NCBI RefSeq assembly: GCF_026262505.1
Contig: NC_067205.1
Coordinates: forward strand, 5,394,001 to 5,458,000
Reading direction: 5' to 3'
Length of the DNA: 64,000 nucleotides
From: Trichomonas vaginalis G3
Taxonomy: Eukaryota > Parabasalia > Trichomonadida > Trichomonadidae
Position 1 is the first letter of the stretch. Each line of letters opens with the position of its first letter. The notes beneath the pieces were generated by a model. The model was not told the DNA's origin and did no database searches. It was given only the letters and a program-made list of their open reading frames with translations. Positions 41,470-49,565 of the stretch are shown piece by piece. A program made the translations under genes and the position numbers.

Positions 41470-42235
41470 AAGAGGTAGCACCTAAAATATATTTTTGCCT
41501 GATTTACACTCATTGACGATGAAGTCTATTTCCTGTGTTGTTGTCAAAATGTCATGTTGTCACACTTTTTCAGAGAAGTTCATTTGACCGAGGGACCGAG
41601 GGACCTGGTTAGATCTAAAATATATTTTGGCTGAAAAAAATGACCAAATTTCATGATATAACTGTATTTTTTGACGAAGTGAACTTTGACACTTCGTAAA
41701 AAAAATCCCTGAAATCGTAAAAAAATGACCAAATTTCATGATATAACTGTATTTTTTTGACGAAGAGAACTTTTGCACTTCGTAAAAAAAATCCCTGAAA
41801 TCGTGAAAAAATGACCAAATTTCATGAATTTCCTCATATGTTTGCTACCCCAGGAAAATCGAGGATAGAGATTCCGTACGAAAATCGTAAAAAAAACTCA
41901 TGAAAATCGTGAAAAATTGCGAGTACGTTAAAAATCTTACTCGCCTAAAACTCATGAAAATCGTGAAAAATTGCGAGTAGTAAAAAAAAACCACTCGCCT
42001 AAAACTCTATGAAAATCGTGAAAAATTGCGACCCCGGTTTTTTTCGGGGTCGCCTAAAACTCATGAAAATCGTGAAAAAATGACCAAATTTCATGATATA
42101 ACTGTATTTTTTTGACGAAGAGAACTTTTGCACTTCGTCAAAAAAATCCCTGAAATCATATCTTTTATACAAGATAAAAAAACAGCGTTAGTTTTATTTT
42201 TTTTTATTTTTTTATTTTGTATGTAAGAACAGGAA
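41470..42235. repeat. repeat-dense spacer with long tandem units
   Basis: Begins with an inverted copy of the module seen at 38800 and 40110 (GTTGTTGTCAAAATGTCATG, GACCGAGGGACC, TAAAATATATTTT). Then come three or four tandem units of about 85 bp containing ATGACCAAATTTCATGATAT and CACTTCGTAAAAAAAATCCC, with the hairpin array 41895-42080 among them, and finally a T-tract leader. Confidence 0.8.
41895..42080. repeat. array of constant repeat and variable hairpin
   Basis: A constant segment (CTAAAACTCATGAAAATCGT followed by GAAAAATT) alternates with variable hairpins of about 25-30 nt that open with GCGA and close with TCGC: GCGAGTA..TACTCGC, GCGAGTAG..CACTCGC and GCGACCCCG..CGGGGTCGC. Three full units are seen. 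A fourth copy lies in the gene at 42939-43763. Confidence 0.75.
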
Positions 42236-42850
42236 ATGACAAGCACTGAGTTTGAAACAGTTAAAAAGATAGACAATGAGACCAAAGTGGTTAGAATTGG
42301 TGATTTAAACGTAAGATACTCAAAGAAATACAAAAAATATTCTTTGTCAGACATTTTAACACTATCTGAAAAGAAAACATCCCACGACTGGGTTAAAAAT
42401 GCTTCTACTCAGAAAATTTTGACAAAAAATCCTGAGCTTATGATATCGGTAAGATTCTATGGAACAAGAGCATATCTTATAGACAAAAGTCTTATACCAG
42501 TAGTTTTGTTCTGGATTGACCCAGTTGTTGGATATAATTTCATAACATATGGTTCATTCGATACGGAACGTTGCAGTGAGGGCTTACTTTACATCGTTCA
42601 GAAACCGAAGGACTTCAATACAAAGAGATATAAGATAGGAAGAACATTTAATATAACTCAAAGATATGACAGTATAGTCAATAGAGTTAAGGTTGCGTTT
42701 GTTAACGATATGAGAGCTGCTGAAACAGAACTACTTGAAAAGTTTGAGAAATTGTATGGTGCTCCCACGAAAGGTAAAGAAACGTTTGAAGTAGATGAGA
42801 TCGACAAAGCTATAAAATTATTTGACGAAGTTGCTGAAAAATACATGTAA
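42236..42850 (+). CDS. Polinton A part: GIY-YIG (T5orf172-type) protein with KilA-N-like N-terminus
   Basis: 204 residues. The C-terminal half has EGLLYIVQKPKD, YKIGRTFNITQR, VKVAFVNDMRAAETELLEKF and KGKETFEV, the order of motifs in the T5orf172/MUG113 branch of GIY-YIG nucleases. These are frequently joined to KilA-N or Bro domains in large DNA viruses. The N-terminal half (DILTLSEKKTSHDWVKN) resembles the start of KilA-N proteins. Possible DNA nicking role. Confidence 0.75.
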   Translation: MTSTEFETVKKIDNETKVVRIGDLNVRYSKKYKKYSLSDILTLSEKKTSHDWVKNASTQKILTKNPELMISVRFYGTRAYLIDKSLIPVVLFWIDPVVGYNFITYGSFDTERCSEGLLYIVQKPKDFNTKRYKIGRTFNITQRYDSIVNRVKVAFVNDMRAAETELLEKFEKLYGAPTKGKETFEVDEIDKAIKLFDEVAEKYM

Positions 42851-42938
42851 AGCGTTTATTTTTGGTCTTTTATACAAGATAGAAAATAACGCTAATTTTA
42901 TTTTTTTTTATTTTTTTATTTTGTATGTAAGAACAGAA

Positions 42939-43763
42939 ATGTCAACAACAGAGAACACAACAACTGCTATCGTTCATGAAGCCATAAGTGAAGAATACGA
43001 GTGGGTTCAGTTTAACAAACAGTTACGTCTCATTCGTTCGGTCAAAGATGACATGTACCAAATGCAAAGTATTTTGACAGCATGTTTTGCACCAGATATC
43101 AAACATACAGACGATTGGTTCAAAAACCAAAGCACACAAGAACTTTTGAGCGAAGCACAGCGAGACCGACTTTTTTCGGGGTCGCCAAAACTCTATGAAA
43201 ATCGTAAAAATTTGCCAAATGGTTTGAGAGGTTGGTATGTACATAGACTTCTTGTAAATGCTGTTGCAATGTGGGCTTCGCCTCGTTATGCTTGGTATAT
43301 TTACAGACTTCTTGACGAAATTCACAGACAAGAACGTGAAGAGATGGAAAAGAAACTTCAAGCAAAAGATGAAGTCATTGAATCCAAAGACAAAAACATA
43401 CAGAAAAGAATACCACGTTCGGTACCAAAAGGAAAGGAAAAGAACTATAAGTATATGATTTACACTGAAGAGATGGAAAATGAAGAAGACAGAGATATGG
43501 TTATGTTGCATTTAGTCAGAAGAAACAACAAAAGCTTTTACGACTTAGCTAAGATTTACAAATCTGACAGAAATTGGTTCTATCGCGAAAACTTACCGAT
43601 TTCAATGACACCGAATGAAGATGTTAAACAGATAGTTCAAGATACGTTACCTCAAACACACTATGATATGAAAGGTTGTACAATACTTACATTCAAAGAA
43701 GATTTACCGCTACTGAAGGAAAAGATAACAGAGTATTTCGATAACTTCAAAGAAAAAGAGTAA
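42939..43763 (+). CDS. Polinton A part: KilA-N protein with DUF3627-like C-terminus and in-frame repeat
   Basis: 274 residues from ATG 42939, directly after a T-tract and TGTAAGAACA. HTDDWFKNQSTQELL and LLVNAVAMWASPRYAWYIYRLL mark the KilA-N domain. The C-terminal half (KYMIYTEEMENEEDRDMVML, RNWFYRENLPISMTPNEDV) resembles the DUF3627 region that follows KilA-N in iridovirus-like proteins. Between them, 43158-43212 is a copy of the hairpin repeat from 41895-42080, read in frame. Confidence 0.7.
   Translation: MSTTENTTTAIVHEAISEEYEWVQFNKQLRLIRSVKDDMYQMQSILTACFAPDIKHTDDWFKNQSTQELLSEAQRDRLFSGSPKLYENRKNLPNGLRGWYVHRLLVNAVAMWASPRYAWYIYRLLDEIHRQEREEMEKKLQAKDEVIESKDKNIQKRIPRSVPKGKEKNYKYMIYTEEMENEEDRDMVMLHLVRRNNKSFYDLAKIYKSDRNWFYRENLPISMTPNEDVKQIVQDTLPQTHYDMKGCTILTFKEDLPLLKEKITEYFDNFKEKE
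43158..43212 (+). repeat. hairpin repeat copy inside the second KilA-N frame
   Basis: GCGAGACCGACTTTTTTCGG, then GGTCGCCAAAACTCTATGAAAATCGT, matches the spacer units at 41895-42080 and most closely the unit at about 42028. The frame runs through it. Confidence 0.8.
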
Positions 43764-43849
43764 ATGAACCATTTATTTTTCAAGCTTGACACCAAAGATG
43801 GCTCAGGTAGCTCTAGATGGTAAATTGTCTTGTCCGAGTCCTTCTGGCA

Positions 43850-44280
43850 TTCCGAGTCCTTCCTTCCGACAGGAAAAGTTTTTCTTTCCGACAGGAAAAG
43901 TTTTTCTTTCCGACAGGAAGAACTCTTCCTTCCGACAGGAAAAGTTTTTCTTTCCGACAGGAAAAGTTTTTCTTTCCGACAGGAAAAGTTTTTCTTTCCA
44001 ACAGGAAAAATTTTTCTTGTTGTCCGTCCGTAAACCATTCAAATTTTCGAAAATTGAGAACTTTTTGGCCGACCTTCAGGAAAAATTTTTCTTTCCTTCA
44101 GGAAAAATTTTTCTTTCCTTCAGGAAAAATTTTTCTTTCCGACAGGAAAAGTTTTTCTTTCCGACAGGAAAAGTCCTTCCTTCCGACAGGAAAAGTCCTT
44201 CCTTCCGACAGGAAAAGTCCTTCCTTCCGACAGGAAAAGTCCTTCCTTCCGACAGGAAAAGTCCTTCCTTCCGACAGGAC
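43850..44280. repeat. 21-bp minisatellite
   Basis: About 18-20 tandem units of 21 bp of the type TTCCGACAGGAAAAGTTTTTC or TTCCGACAGGAAAAGTCCTTC, interrupted once by unique sequence near 44010-44080. The unit is itself partly palindromic (CTTTCC gaca GGAAAAG). Because 21 is a multiple of three, long open frames with a 7-residue period appear on both strands; I do not regard these as genes. Confidence 0.9.
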
Positions 44281-44381
44281 ACAAACGGATGACTGACGTA
44301 CCACCAACCGAGTCCATTCCAAAGCCAGAAGAACCGACAGCCCCAGCACCACAACAGACTAAGACTCAAACACTTACATTT

Positions 44382-45257
44382 TTACGCTTGACTTTTTACA
44401 ATTTGAACTTTGTTCGCGTAGATGTGAATTCTGAAAGAAGTATGAGGGTCTTGTATGACTTTGTACTTCTCCCATAGTTCATGTCTGTCAAACTTACCTG
44501 CCATGGACTCTTTCATAAGTTCCATGAAATCGTCTTCGGACAATCCGGGGAAAAGTACAATGTCAGTAAGTATTCTCTTTACATCCTTACTTAAACTCTT
44601 GGCTGTCTGTACACAAATGACAACAGAGATGTTAAAGTGTCTGAGCTTCTTAAGAATTCGACACATGTCTTGTTCTCTGTTCTTTAACAAAGGATGAGAA
44701 GCAAAGTCATCTAAGATAAGAAGACATCTGTGAGGGTAAGTCTTCCAATCGTAAGATTGCAATTTCTTCGAAATGTATTCTATCTCTTTCTGTTTGTTTC
44801 TGAAGTGTTTCTTCTCTAATATTCTCTGCATTTCCTCATTTGGGTCTTTAAACTTAGAATTGACATACTCATTTATAGCATTGTACTTCAAAACTCTTCT
44901 TTGGTACTTCTTTATCCAATCCAACAACTCAGAGTCTTTTATACATACTAACTTAGACTTTTTTATAATATCTTTGAACGAATTGACGGTTTGGTCAAAT
45001 TGACCAGAAGTACTACAAATGACTACTAACTCATAGAATGGGTTCTTCTCATCTAGTTCTTGTTGTTGTGCAGCCATTTTAAGATAAGTGAAAGTCTTAC
45101 CCGACCCAGGTGGTGCAATTAGACCTGTTATACCATTCTGAGCAAATAAGAACTTGTCATGTATGGGTTTTATCTGAGCATTTTCCAACTTCCTCTTGTT
45201 CTTGTTTAAAACATTCTCAAATTTTTTGTCAATGTCAGCAAACTTTTTTTCTAACAT
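44382..45257 (-). CDS. Polinton A part: FtsK/HerA-type packaging ATPase
   Basis: About 290 residues. Walker A is APPGSGKT (phosphate-binding loop) and Walker B is CLLILDDFASHPLL. An arginine- and lysine-rich helix with ILKKLRHFNISVVICVQTAKSLS follows, as in A32-like DNA-packaging ATPases. The frame is open further upstream to 45359, but that would overlap the divergent gene at 45294. ATG 45257 leaves a 36-bp divergent spacer and is preferred. Packs element DNA into capsids in related viruses. Confidence 0.85.
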   Translation of the reverse strand: MLEKKFADIDKKFENVLNKNKRKLENAQIKPIHDKFLFAQNGITGLIAPPGSGKTFTYLKMAAQQQELDEKNPFYELVVICSTSGQFDQTVNSFKDIIKKSKLVCIKDSELLDWIKKYQRRVLKYNAINEYVNSKFKDPNEEMQRILEKKHFRNKQKEIEYISKKLQSYDWKTYPHRCLLILDDFASHPLLKNREQDMCRILKKLRHFNISVVICVQTAKSLSKDVKRILTDIVLFPGLSEDDFMELMKESMAGKFDRHELWEKYKVIQDPHTSFRIHIYANKVQIVKSQA

Positions 45258-45293
45258 ATTTTTAGAAAAATTAAAAATTTTATCTTTTAGGAA

Positions 45294-45740
45294 ATGTCTA
45301 GCGATTTCGCTATCTATATTCGAGACAAGCTTTTCGACAGCAAAACATCTGTCGACCATAAAATCTTACATAGTGTAAACAAGAAAGGTGAATTTGTTCT
45401 AAAGTTCTGTTTCTGGGAATATGACAAGAACCATAAAACCTTAAGCAGAGAAGTCTTAAAATTTGTCAATGACAGACTTGTTGACAGAGATGACGCCTCT
45501 TGGAGAGATGAAGTCCAACAAAACTTCTTAGAATGTAAAGAAGACACATGCGCTGTTCTTGAAAATGAAATAGAAAACAGAATAGAAGAGCTATTAAATG
45601 ACAAAGCACTTTTACAAAAATATGGTTCTGAGAAGTTTGACATAACTCCACCAGAGAAGAAGAAGAGAGAAAAGAAAGAAAAGAAAGTAGAAGAAGAGAA
45701 GAAAGAACCAGAGCCAGAGAAGGGGAGATATGACATGTAA
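45294..45740 (+). CDS. Polinton A part: 148-residue protein with charged tail, unknown
   Basis: Diverges from the packaging ATPase across an AT-rich spacer of 36 bp. The first 110 residues form a mixed domain (AIYIRDKLF, VLKFCFWEYD, VLENEIENRIEELL). The last 35 are a K/E repeat (EKKKREKKEKKVEEEKKEPE). No family is recognised. Confidence 0.6.
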   Translation: MSSDFAIYIRDKLFDSKTSVDHKILHSVNKKGEFVLKFCFWEYDKNHKTLSREVLKFVNDRLVDRDDASWRDEVQQNFLECKEDTCAVLENEIENRIEELLNDKALLQKYGSEKFDITPPEKKKREKKEKKVEEEKKEPEPEKGRYDM

Positions 45741-45756
45741 AAATAAAATTTTATTT

Positions 45757-46176
45757 TTAGAACATTTCTGGGTCAATGTCAATGTTCTCTTCCTCTTTAG
45801 GAGCAAACACCGGCTTAGACTCTAAAATCTTTTTACCCAATTTACCTTGAACTTCTACAACTTTAGACTCATAATATTCATAGTCGTCTGCTTTCTTTGG
45901 TTCATAAGGTATAACAAGTTTGTATGCTTTGCCTTCTTTAAGGTTTGAGAACCTTCTGTCAAAACTTTCTTTGACTGTTAACAAACCTTCTATGTCTAAG
46001 TCTTCAAATTTCGCACCATTTTTAGTCACAATAGCAAACTTAACTGGTTCGATGTTCCAAACTTTGTCAAATGTAGACTTTTCAAAATGGTAGAAGTAAA
46101 CATTCAAATATGTGAATGGGTCTAGTTCTTCTTTAAGTCCTGACATGTACTTGTTGACTGAGATGAATTTCGTCAT
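45757..46176 (-). CDS. Polinton A part: 139-residue protein, unknown
   Basis: A strand-rich, mixed-charge sequence (YLNVYFYHFEKSTFDKVW, KAYKLVIPYEPKKADDYEYY) ending acidic (EENIDIDPEMF). Its position just after the primase-helicase on the same strand, and its acidic tail, would suit a single-strand DNA-binding protein, but this is inference. Confidence 0.55.
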   Translation of the reverse strand: MTKFISVNKYMSGLKEELDPFTYLNVYFYHFEKSTFDKVWNIEPVKFAIVTKNGAKFEDLDIEGLLTVKESFDRRFSNLKEGKAYKLVIPYEPKKADDYEYYESKVVEVQGKLGKKILESKPVFAPKEEENIDIDPEMF

Positions 46177-46214
46177 CTTTTCTATCGGATAAAAAAAATA
46201 TTTTTTTTTAAAAT

Positions 46215-47448
46215 TTACTCAGAAAAATTTTTCTTTGTATATACACCATTCTGAACATCTAAAAGACTTTTGACATTTGCCAAGAATGTTCGTTTAGACG
46301 CTGTCATATAACCATACTCTTGACAATACTGTTTATACGAATCGTACAATGACCTTTCATCTAAACACTCAAAGTCAGTTTCATCTATGAACAGTTCATA
46401 TACACTCTTGTTTGCTTCTAACAATGTTTGTCTCTCTTCGGTATGTGGAATTTGTCTTGGATTGAACTTAGAAATATCTAATGTCATGAAATATGAGAAC
46501 AAGTGGTTGTAAAAGTCAGATGTCAAAGTTTCTGCTAAGTCGTCAAAATATTCTGTATCTTGCATATGAGCTTCTGACGTTCTGACAACTACATATCTTC
46601 TGTCAGAACTTTCTAACTTCATCGGAACGGCGTTGTTTGAAACCATGATGAAATTTGCAACATTTTCACAAACTCTTTGGTCTCTATACTTTCTTTCAAC
46701 AACTCCAACTTTGTCTGTTATAAGACTCTTCAAAGCATCTGAGTTCAAAACCTTTGTTGTATCTATACTTTGAAGTTCGTTACATACTATAAGTTTCATA
46801 TTCTCTATTGAAGAGTTAAATTTACCGCAGATGTTTTCTAAGTTTGTCATATTCGGGTTCGAATAGCCTCTAACAGTTTGCACAAAATATCTGTAAAGAA
46901 AGTGTTCTTACCTGTTCCTTGTTTTCCAATTACAATGAGAGCAGTTTCATTTTTAGCACTTGGATGTTGTAAGATGTTTGCAAACCAACATAAGATATAC
47001 TCATAGACTCTTTCGTTTCCATTGCATATAATTTCTTTGACATGGTCTAACCAAGCTTCTATAACATTTTCTTTCCATTCTACTTGTTCGTATTTATATC
47101 CAGTGAAGATAGAATAGAAGTTTGGAGATGGTGTATAGAACTTTATACCACGAACTGAAAAATCTTCTAACTTTGACAATAAGATATCCCAAGCATCTAA
47201 CATCTTCATACCAACTTGTACGACTTTTATTTTCTTAAGTTTCTGTTTACATTCTTGTTCTGAAACTATTGTCGCTCTTGGTTTGTTAAAGACTACATCC
47301 CATTCTTTCATGACATAACATTCTGGGCAGAGTCGACATAAATGACTAAACGTTTCAAATTCTCGACTGCTTTGTTATAGTCTCTAAATGGACACATATT
47401 TCTGAACGCTTGGAAGTCATAAAAATCTGAAACGTCTATTCTGTACAT
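46215..47448 (-). pseudogene. Polinton A part: D5-type primase-helicase (SF3), broken
   Basis: The C-terminal region has Walker A IGKQGTGKNTFF, Walker B MKLIVCNELQ, and NFIMVSNN plus DRRYVVV (motif C and the sensor region of superfamily 3 helicases of the D5 type). The N-terminal region resembles no well-known primase by eye. The homologous region of Polinton B starts at 63375. The gene is broken. Confidence 0.8.
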
Positions 47449-47477
47449 TTTTTTATAAAAATAAAAAAAAATATTTT

Positions 47478-48302
47478 TTATTCTTGAGCTATTTGTTGTT
47501 CTTGACTTTGTTGTTGCATTTGTTCCATTTGTTGCATTTGTTGTTCTTGAGCTATTTGTTGTTGAAGTTGTTCTTGTAGTACAATACTTTCACCAGTTGC
47601 ATCTTCCAATTCGAAACTTTCTGCCGTCATTGACAAATACATAGGACATAAAAGTTTTACAGGAACAAAGTTTGCGTCAACTAAGGTTAAGTTTATGTTT
47701 GCTAAAGTGTTTGAGTTCACTAAAGCTGAAAACTCTGCATTCGAATGAACAATAGGCAAACCAGCAGAGAAAGTGTTGTTTATACGCATGAGTATCTTTT
47801 GGTCATAGTAGTTTCTGTCGACATTCGAATAGCACTTTGAACCTAAGTTTGAAACAATATATAAAATAGGTGTACTTAAAGTCAATGGAACAGACATTCC
47901 TTGTATGACACCTTTTCCTGTTATAGGAAACTGTTGGTAGTAAAAACCAGATATAAGTTTTGTATTATAGCTCATATCGTTTATACTAAACTCAGTCGGA
48001 CATCCAAACATAATGAAACCTGCTCTAGTTGCAGCACATGTTACATCCGTCCTTAAAGTATTAAATAAGTCAACAAAACCTGTTGGTGGTATATCTGAGT
48101 AAGTATCTTCAAAGGAGTATTTTTTACCATTCACAACAACAAAGTCTTCTGGTGTCAAAAGAGCAAAACAGGCTTTAGTCGTCATCGTGTTTAAGGTCAG
48201 TTTACAATATCGTCCTTGAGGACTTTGTAAGTTTGTTGTTATAGAATTATATGACTCAGGGTTTTTAGTCGTAATAGTATAAACCACTATGTCTTCTGCC
48301 AT
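47478..48302 (-). CDS. Polinton A part: penton (minor capsid) candidate
   Basis: 274 residues, strand-rich, with no catalytic motif (VVYTITTKN, RYCKLTLNTMTTKACFALL, GFIMFGCPTEFSIND). It ends in a glutamine-rich tail (QEQQMQQMEQMQQQ). Size and position near the major capsid gene suit the single-jelly-roll penton protein of Polintons, but this is inference from character and context. Confidence 0.55.
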   Translation of the reverse strand: MAEDIVVYTITTKNPESYNSITTNLQSPQGRYCKLTLNTMTTKACFALLTPEDFVVVNGKKYSFEDTYSDIPPTGFVDLFNTLRTDVTCAATRAGFIMFGCPTEFSINDMSYNTKLISGFYYQQFPITGKGVIQGMSVPLTLSTPILYIVSNLGSKCYSNVDRNYYDQKILMRINNTFSAGLPIVHSNAEFSALVNSNTLANINLTLVDANFVPVKLLCPMYLSMTAESFELEDATGESIVLQEQLQQQIAQEQQMQQMEQMQQQSQEQQIAQE

Positions 48303-48312
48303 TTACATATAT

Positions 48313-48543
48313 TTAAAAGTTTTTCTGAAAGTGGAGAAGAACTTCATCTAAACTTTCACATGGCGTTTCTTGAAGTTCTCTGTCTAAGAAGTTCAAATAT
48401 TTTGTAAAGACATAGAACTTTCCTTTGTCTACACGAACAAACAAAACAGGGTCTTTCATATCGTTCAAAAGTGTGTAAAGTCCTTTACATGAAATAAAGT
48501 CTATATTGTTTTTCTTCAAACATCTTTCAAGAAGTTTTGACAT
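48313..48543 (-). CDS. Polinton A part: 76-residue protein, unknown
   Basis: A small protein with alternating strands and helices (PVLFVRVDKGKFYVFTKYLN). A near-identical counterpart lies at 62303-62545 in Polinton B. No family is recognised. Confidence 0.55.
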   Translation of the reverse strand: MSKLLERCLKKNNIDFISCKGLYTLLNDMKDPVLFVRVDKGKFYVFTKYLNFLDRELQETPCESLDEVLLHFQKNF

Positions 48544-48547
48544 TTAC

Positions 48548-49084
48548 TTAGCAACTAAATTTTAATGAAATGTTGTGGTCGTCAAATATTTTTATGACGT
48601 CTGGGAAACTATATTTTAAGTTCAACGTTTCACCTCCTTTCATAACGTATATCTTGTCAATGACATTGTATGAAACACCACAGCAAGCAATGTCGGGTTC
48701 TATTTCTTTGATGTTTATATCGTCTGCCTCTGTCAAAAGTTTCAATAGTTCTTTCAAAACTTCATGAGGTGCGATGACATATGAGTTCACTTTTACAGGG
48801 TTGTGTTCGACCAAGTTTAACATTAGACCTAAAGCTTGACAAATCTTCTCCTGAGTTTTAAGTTTGTCTTTAAGTTGTTGGTAGTCGTTTCGAATATCTG
48901 CAACAGAACTTAAGTCTCTGCTAACTTCAGGATATGTTGGTTGTTCTTTTACAGGAACTATTGTTATACCATCTTCGTCTTCGTATGGTTTCCCCACTTC
49001 AACATCTCTGTCTTTGACATTGACAACAACACTTTGACTGTTTGTTTGAGTTGGTGAATTTAACTTCACATCTGCCATCGCCAT
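48548..49084 (-). CDS. Polinton A part: 178-residue protein, unknown
   Basis: Starts MAMADVKLNSP (a second start two codons later is possible). It has an acidic, disordered N-terminus, a central helix pair (DIRNDYQQLKDKLKTQEKI, VLKELLKLLTEADDIN), and a strand-rich end. Conserved in Polinton B. Virion-like context; no family is recognised. Confidence 0.55.
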   Translation of the reverse strand: MAMADVKLNSPTQTNSQSVVVNVKDRDVEVGKPYEDEDGITIVPVKEQPTYPEVSRDLSSVADIRNDYQQLKDKLKTQEKICQALGLMLNLVEHNPVKVNSYVIAPHEVLKELLKLLTEADDINIKEIEPDIACCGVSYNVIDKIYVMKGGETLNLKYSFPDVIKIFDDHNISLKFSC

Positions 49085-49146
49085 TAAACCTTTTGAAAAC
49101 TTACGCTTCTATTTTTCGGAAATGACATTTTACTTAGAATAAAAAG

Positions 49147-49326
49147 ATGGACGTATTTGAGTATCTCTTCGAATTGAAGCAGAACAAAGTTTACACACAC
49201 AAACAATACAAGTTCATTGACAGAGTAGTTCTTTACACAAACAATGGAAAATGTTATAGAATAGCAGTCTTTGCTGAACCAAAATATTTTCATAAAGCAA
49301 AGAAAGTTGGTATAACGAGATGGTGA
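49147..49326 (+). CDS. Polinton A part: 59-residue protein, unknown
   Basis: ATG 49147 to stop 49326, divergent from the 178-residue gene. The product is strand-rich and basic (KVYTHKQYKFIDRVVLYTN). Its stop overlaps the start of the next frame (ATGGTGA), suggesting coupled expression. Confidence 0.45.
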   Translation: MDVFEYLFELKQNKVYTHKQYKFIDRVVLYTNNGKCYRIAVFAEPKYFHKAKKVGITRW

Positions 49327-49565
49327 AAGTTCTTGACGTTGACAAAAATATAACAACAAAACTGACCGATATTTCTAAAGGAAAGTTTTTAATACAATAT
49401 TATATCAAAACTGGCGTACTGTCAATATTTGACGGAGAGAAGTCAGTTCAAGAACAACTTACTGACCTGCTGCCAAAATCTGCTCGATGGAAGCTGTCGT
49501 TATACCAATCTGAGGAGCCCCAGCAGGTTTCATCGAACGAATCTTCAAAAGAGCATCTTCCGTGA
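49320..49565 (+). CDS. Polinton A part: 81-residue protein overlapping the capsid gene end
   Basis: The frame overlaps the stop of the previous one by 7 nt, and its last 107 nt are antisense to the 3' end of the capsid gene. The counterpart in Polinton B (61292-61537, minus) keeps the same frame and overlap. The sequence begins MVKVLDVDKNITTKLTDI. Unknown role. Confidence 0.45.
   Translation: MVKVLDVDKNITTKLTDISKGKFLIQYYIKTGVLSIFDGEKSVQEQLTDLLPKSARWKLSLYQSEEPQQVSSNESSKEHLP

Noticed and set aside
41895-42080. CRISPR array
   Set aside because: The spacers are self-complementary hairpins, there are only three units, no cas genes are near, and the host is eukaryotic.
43786-44369. Several long frames on both strands with 7-residue periodicity
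   Set aside because: Produced by the 21-bp minisatellite; no independent evidence for a protein.
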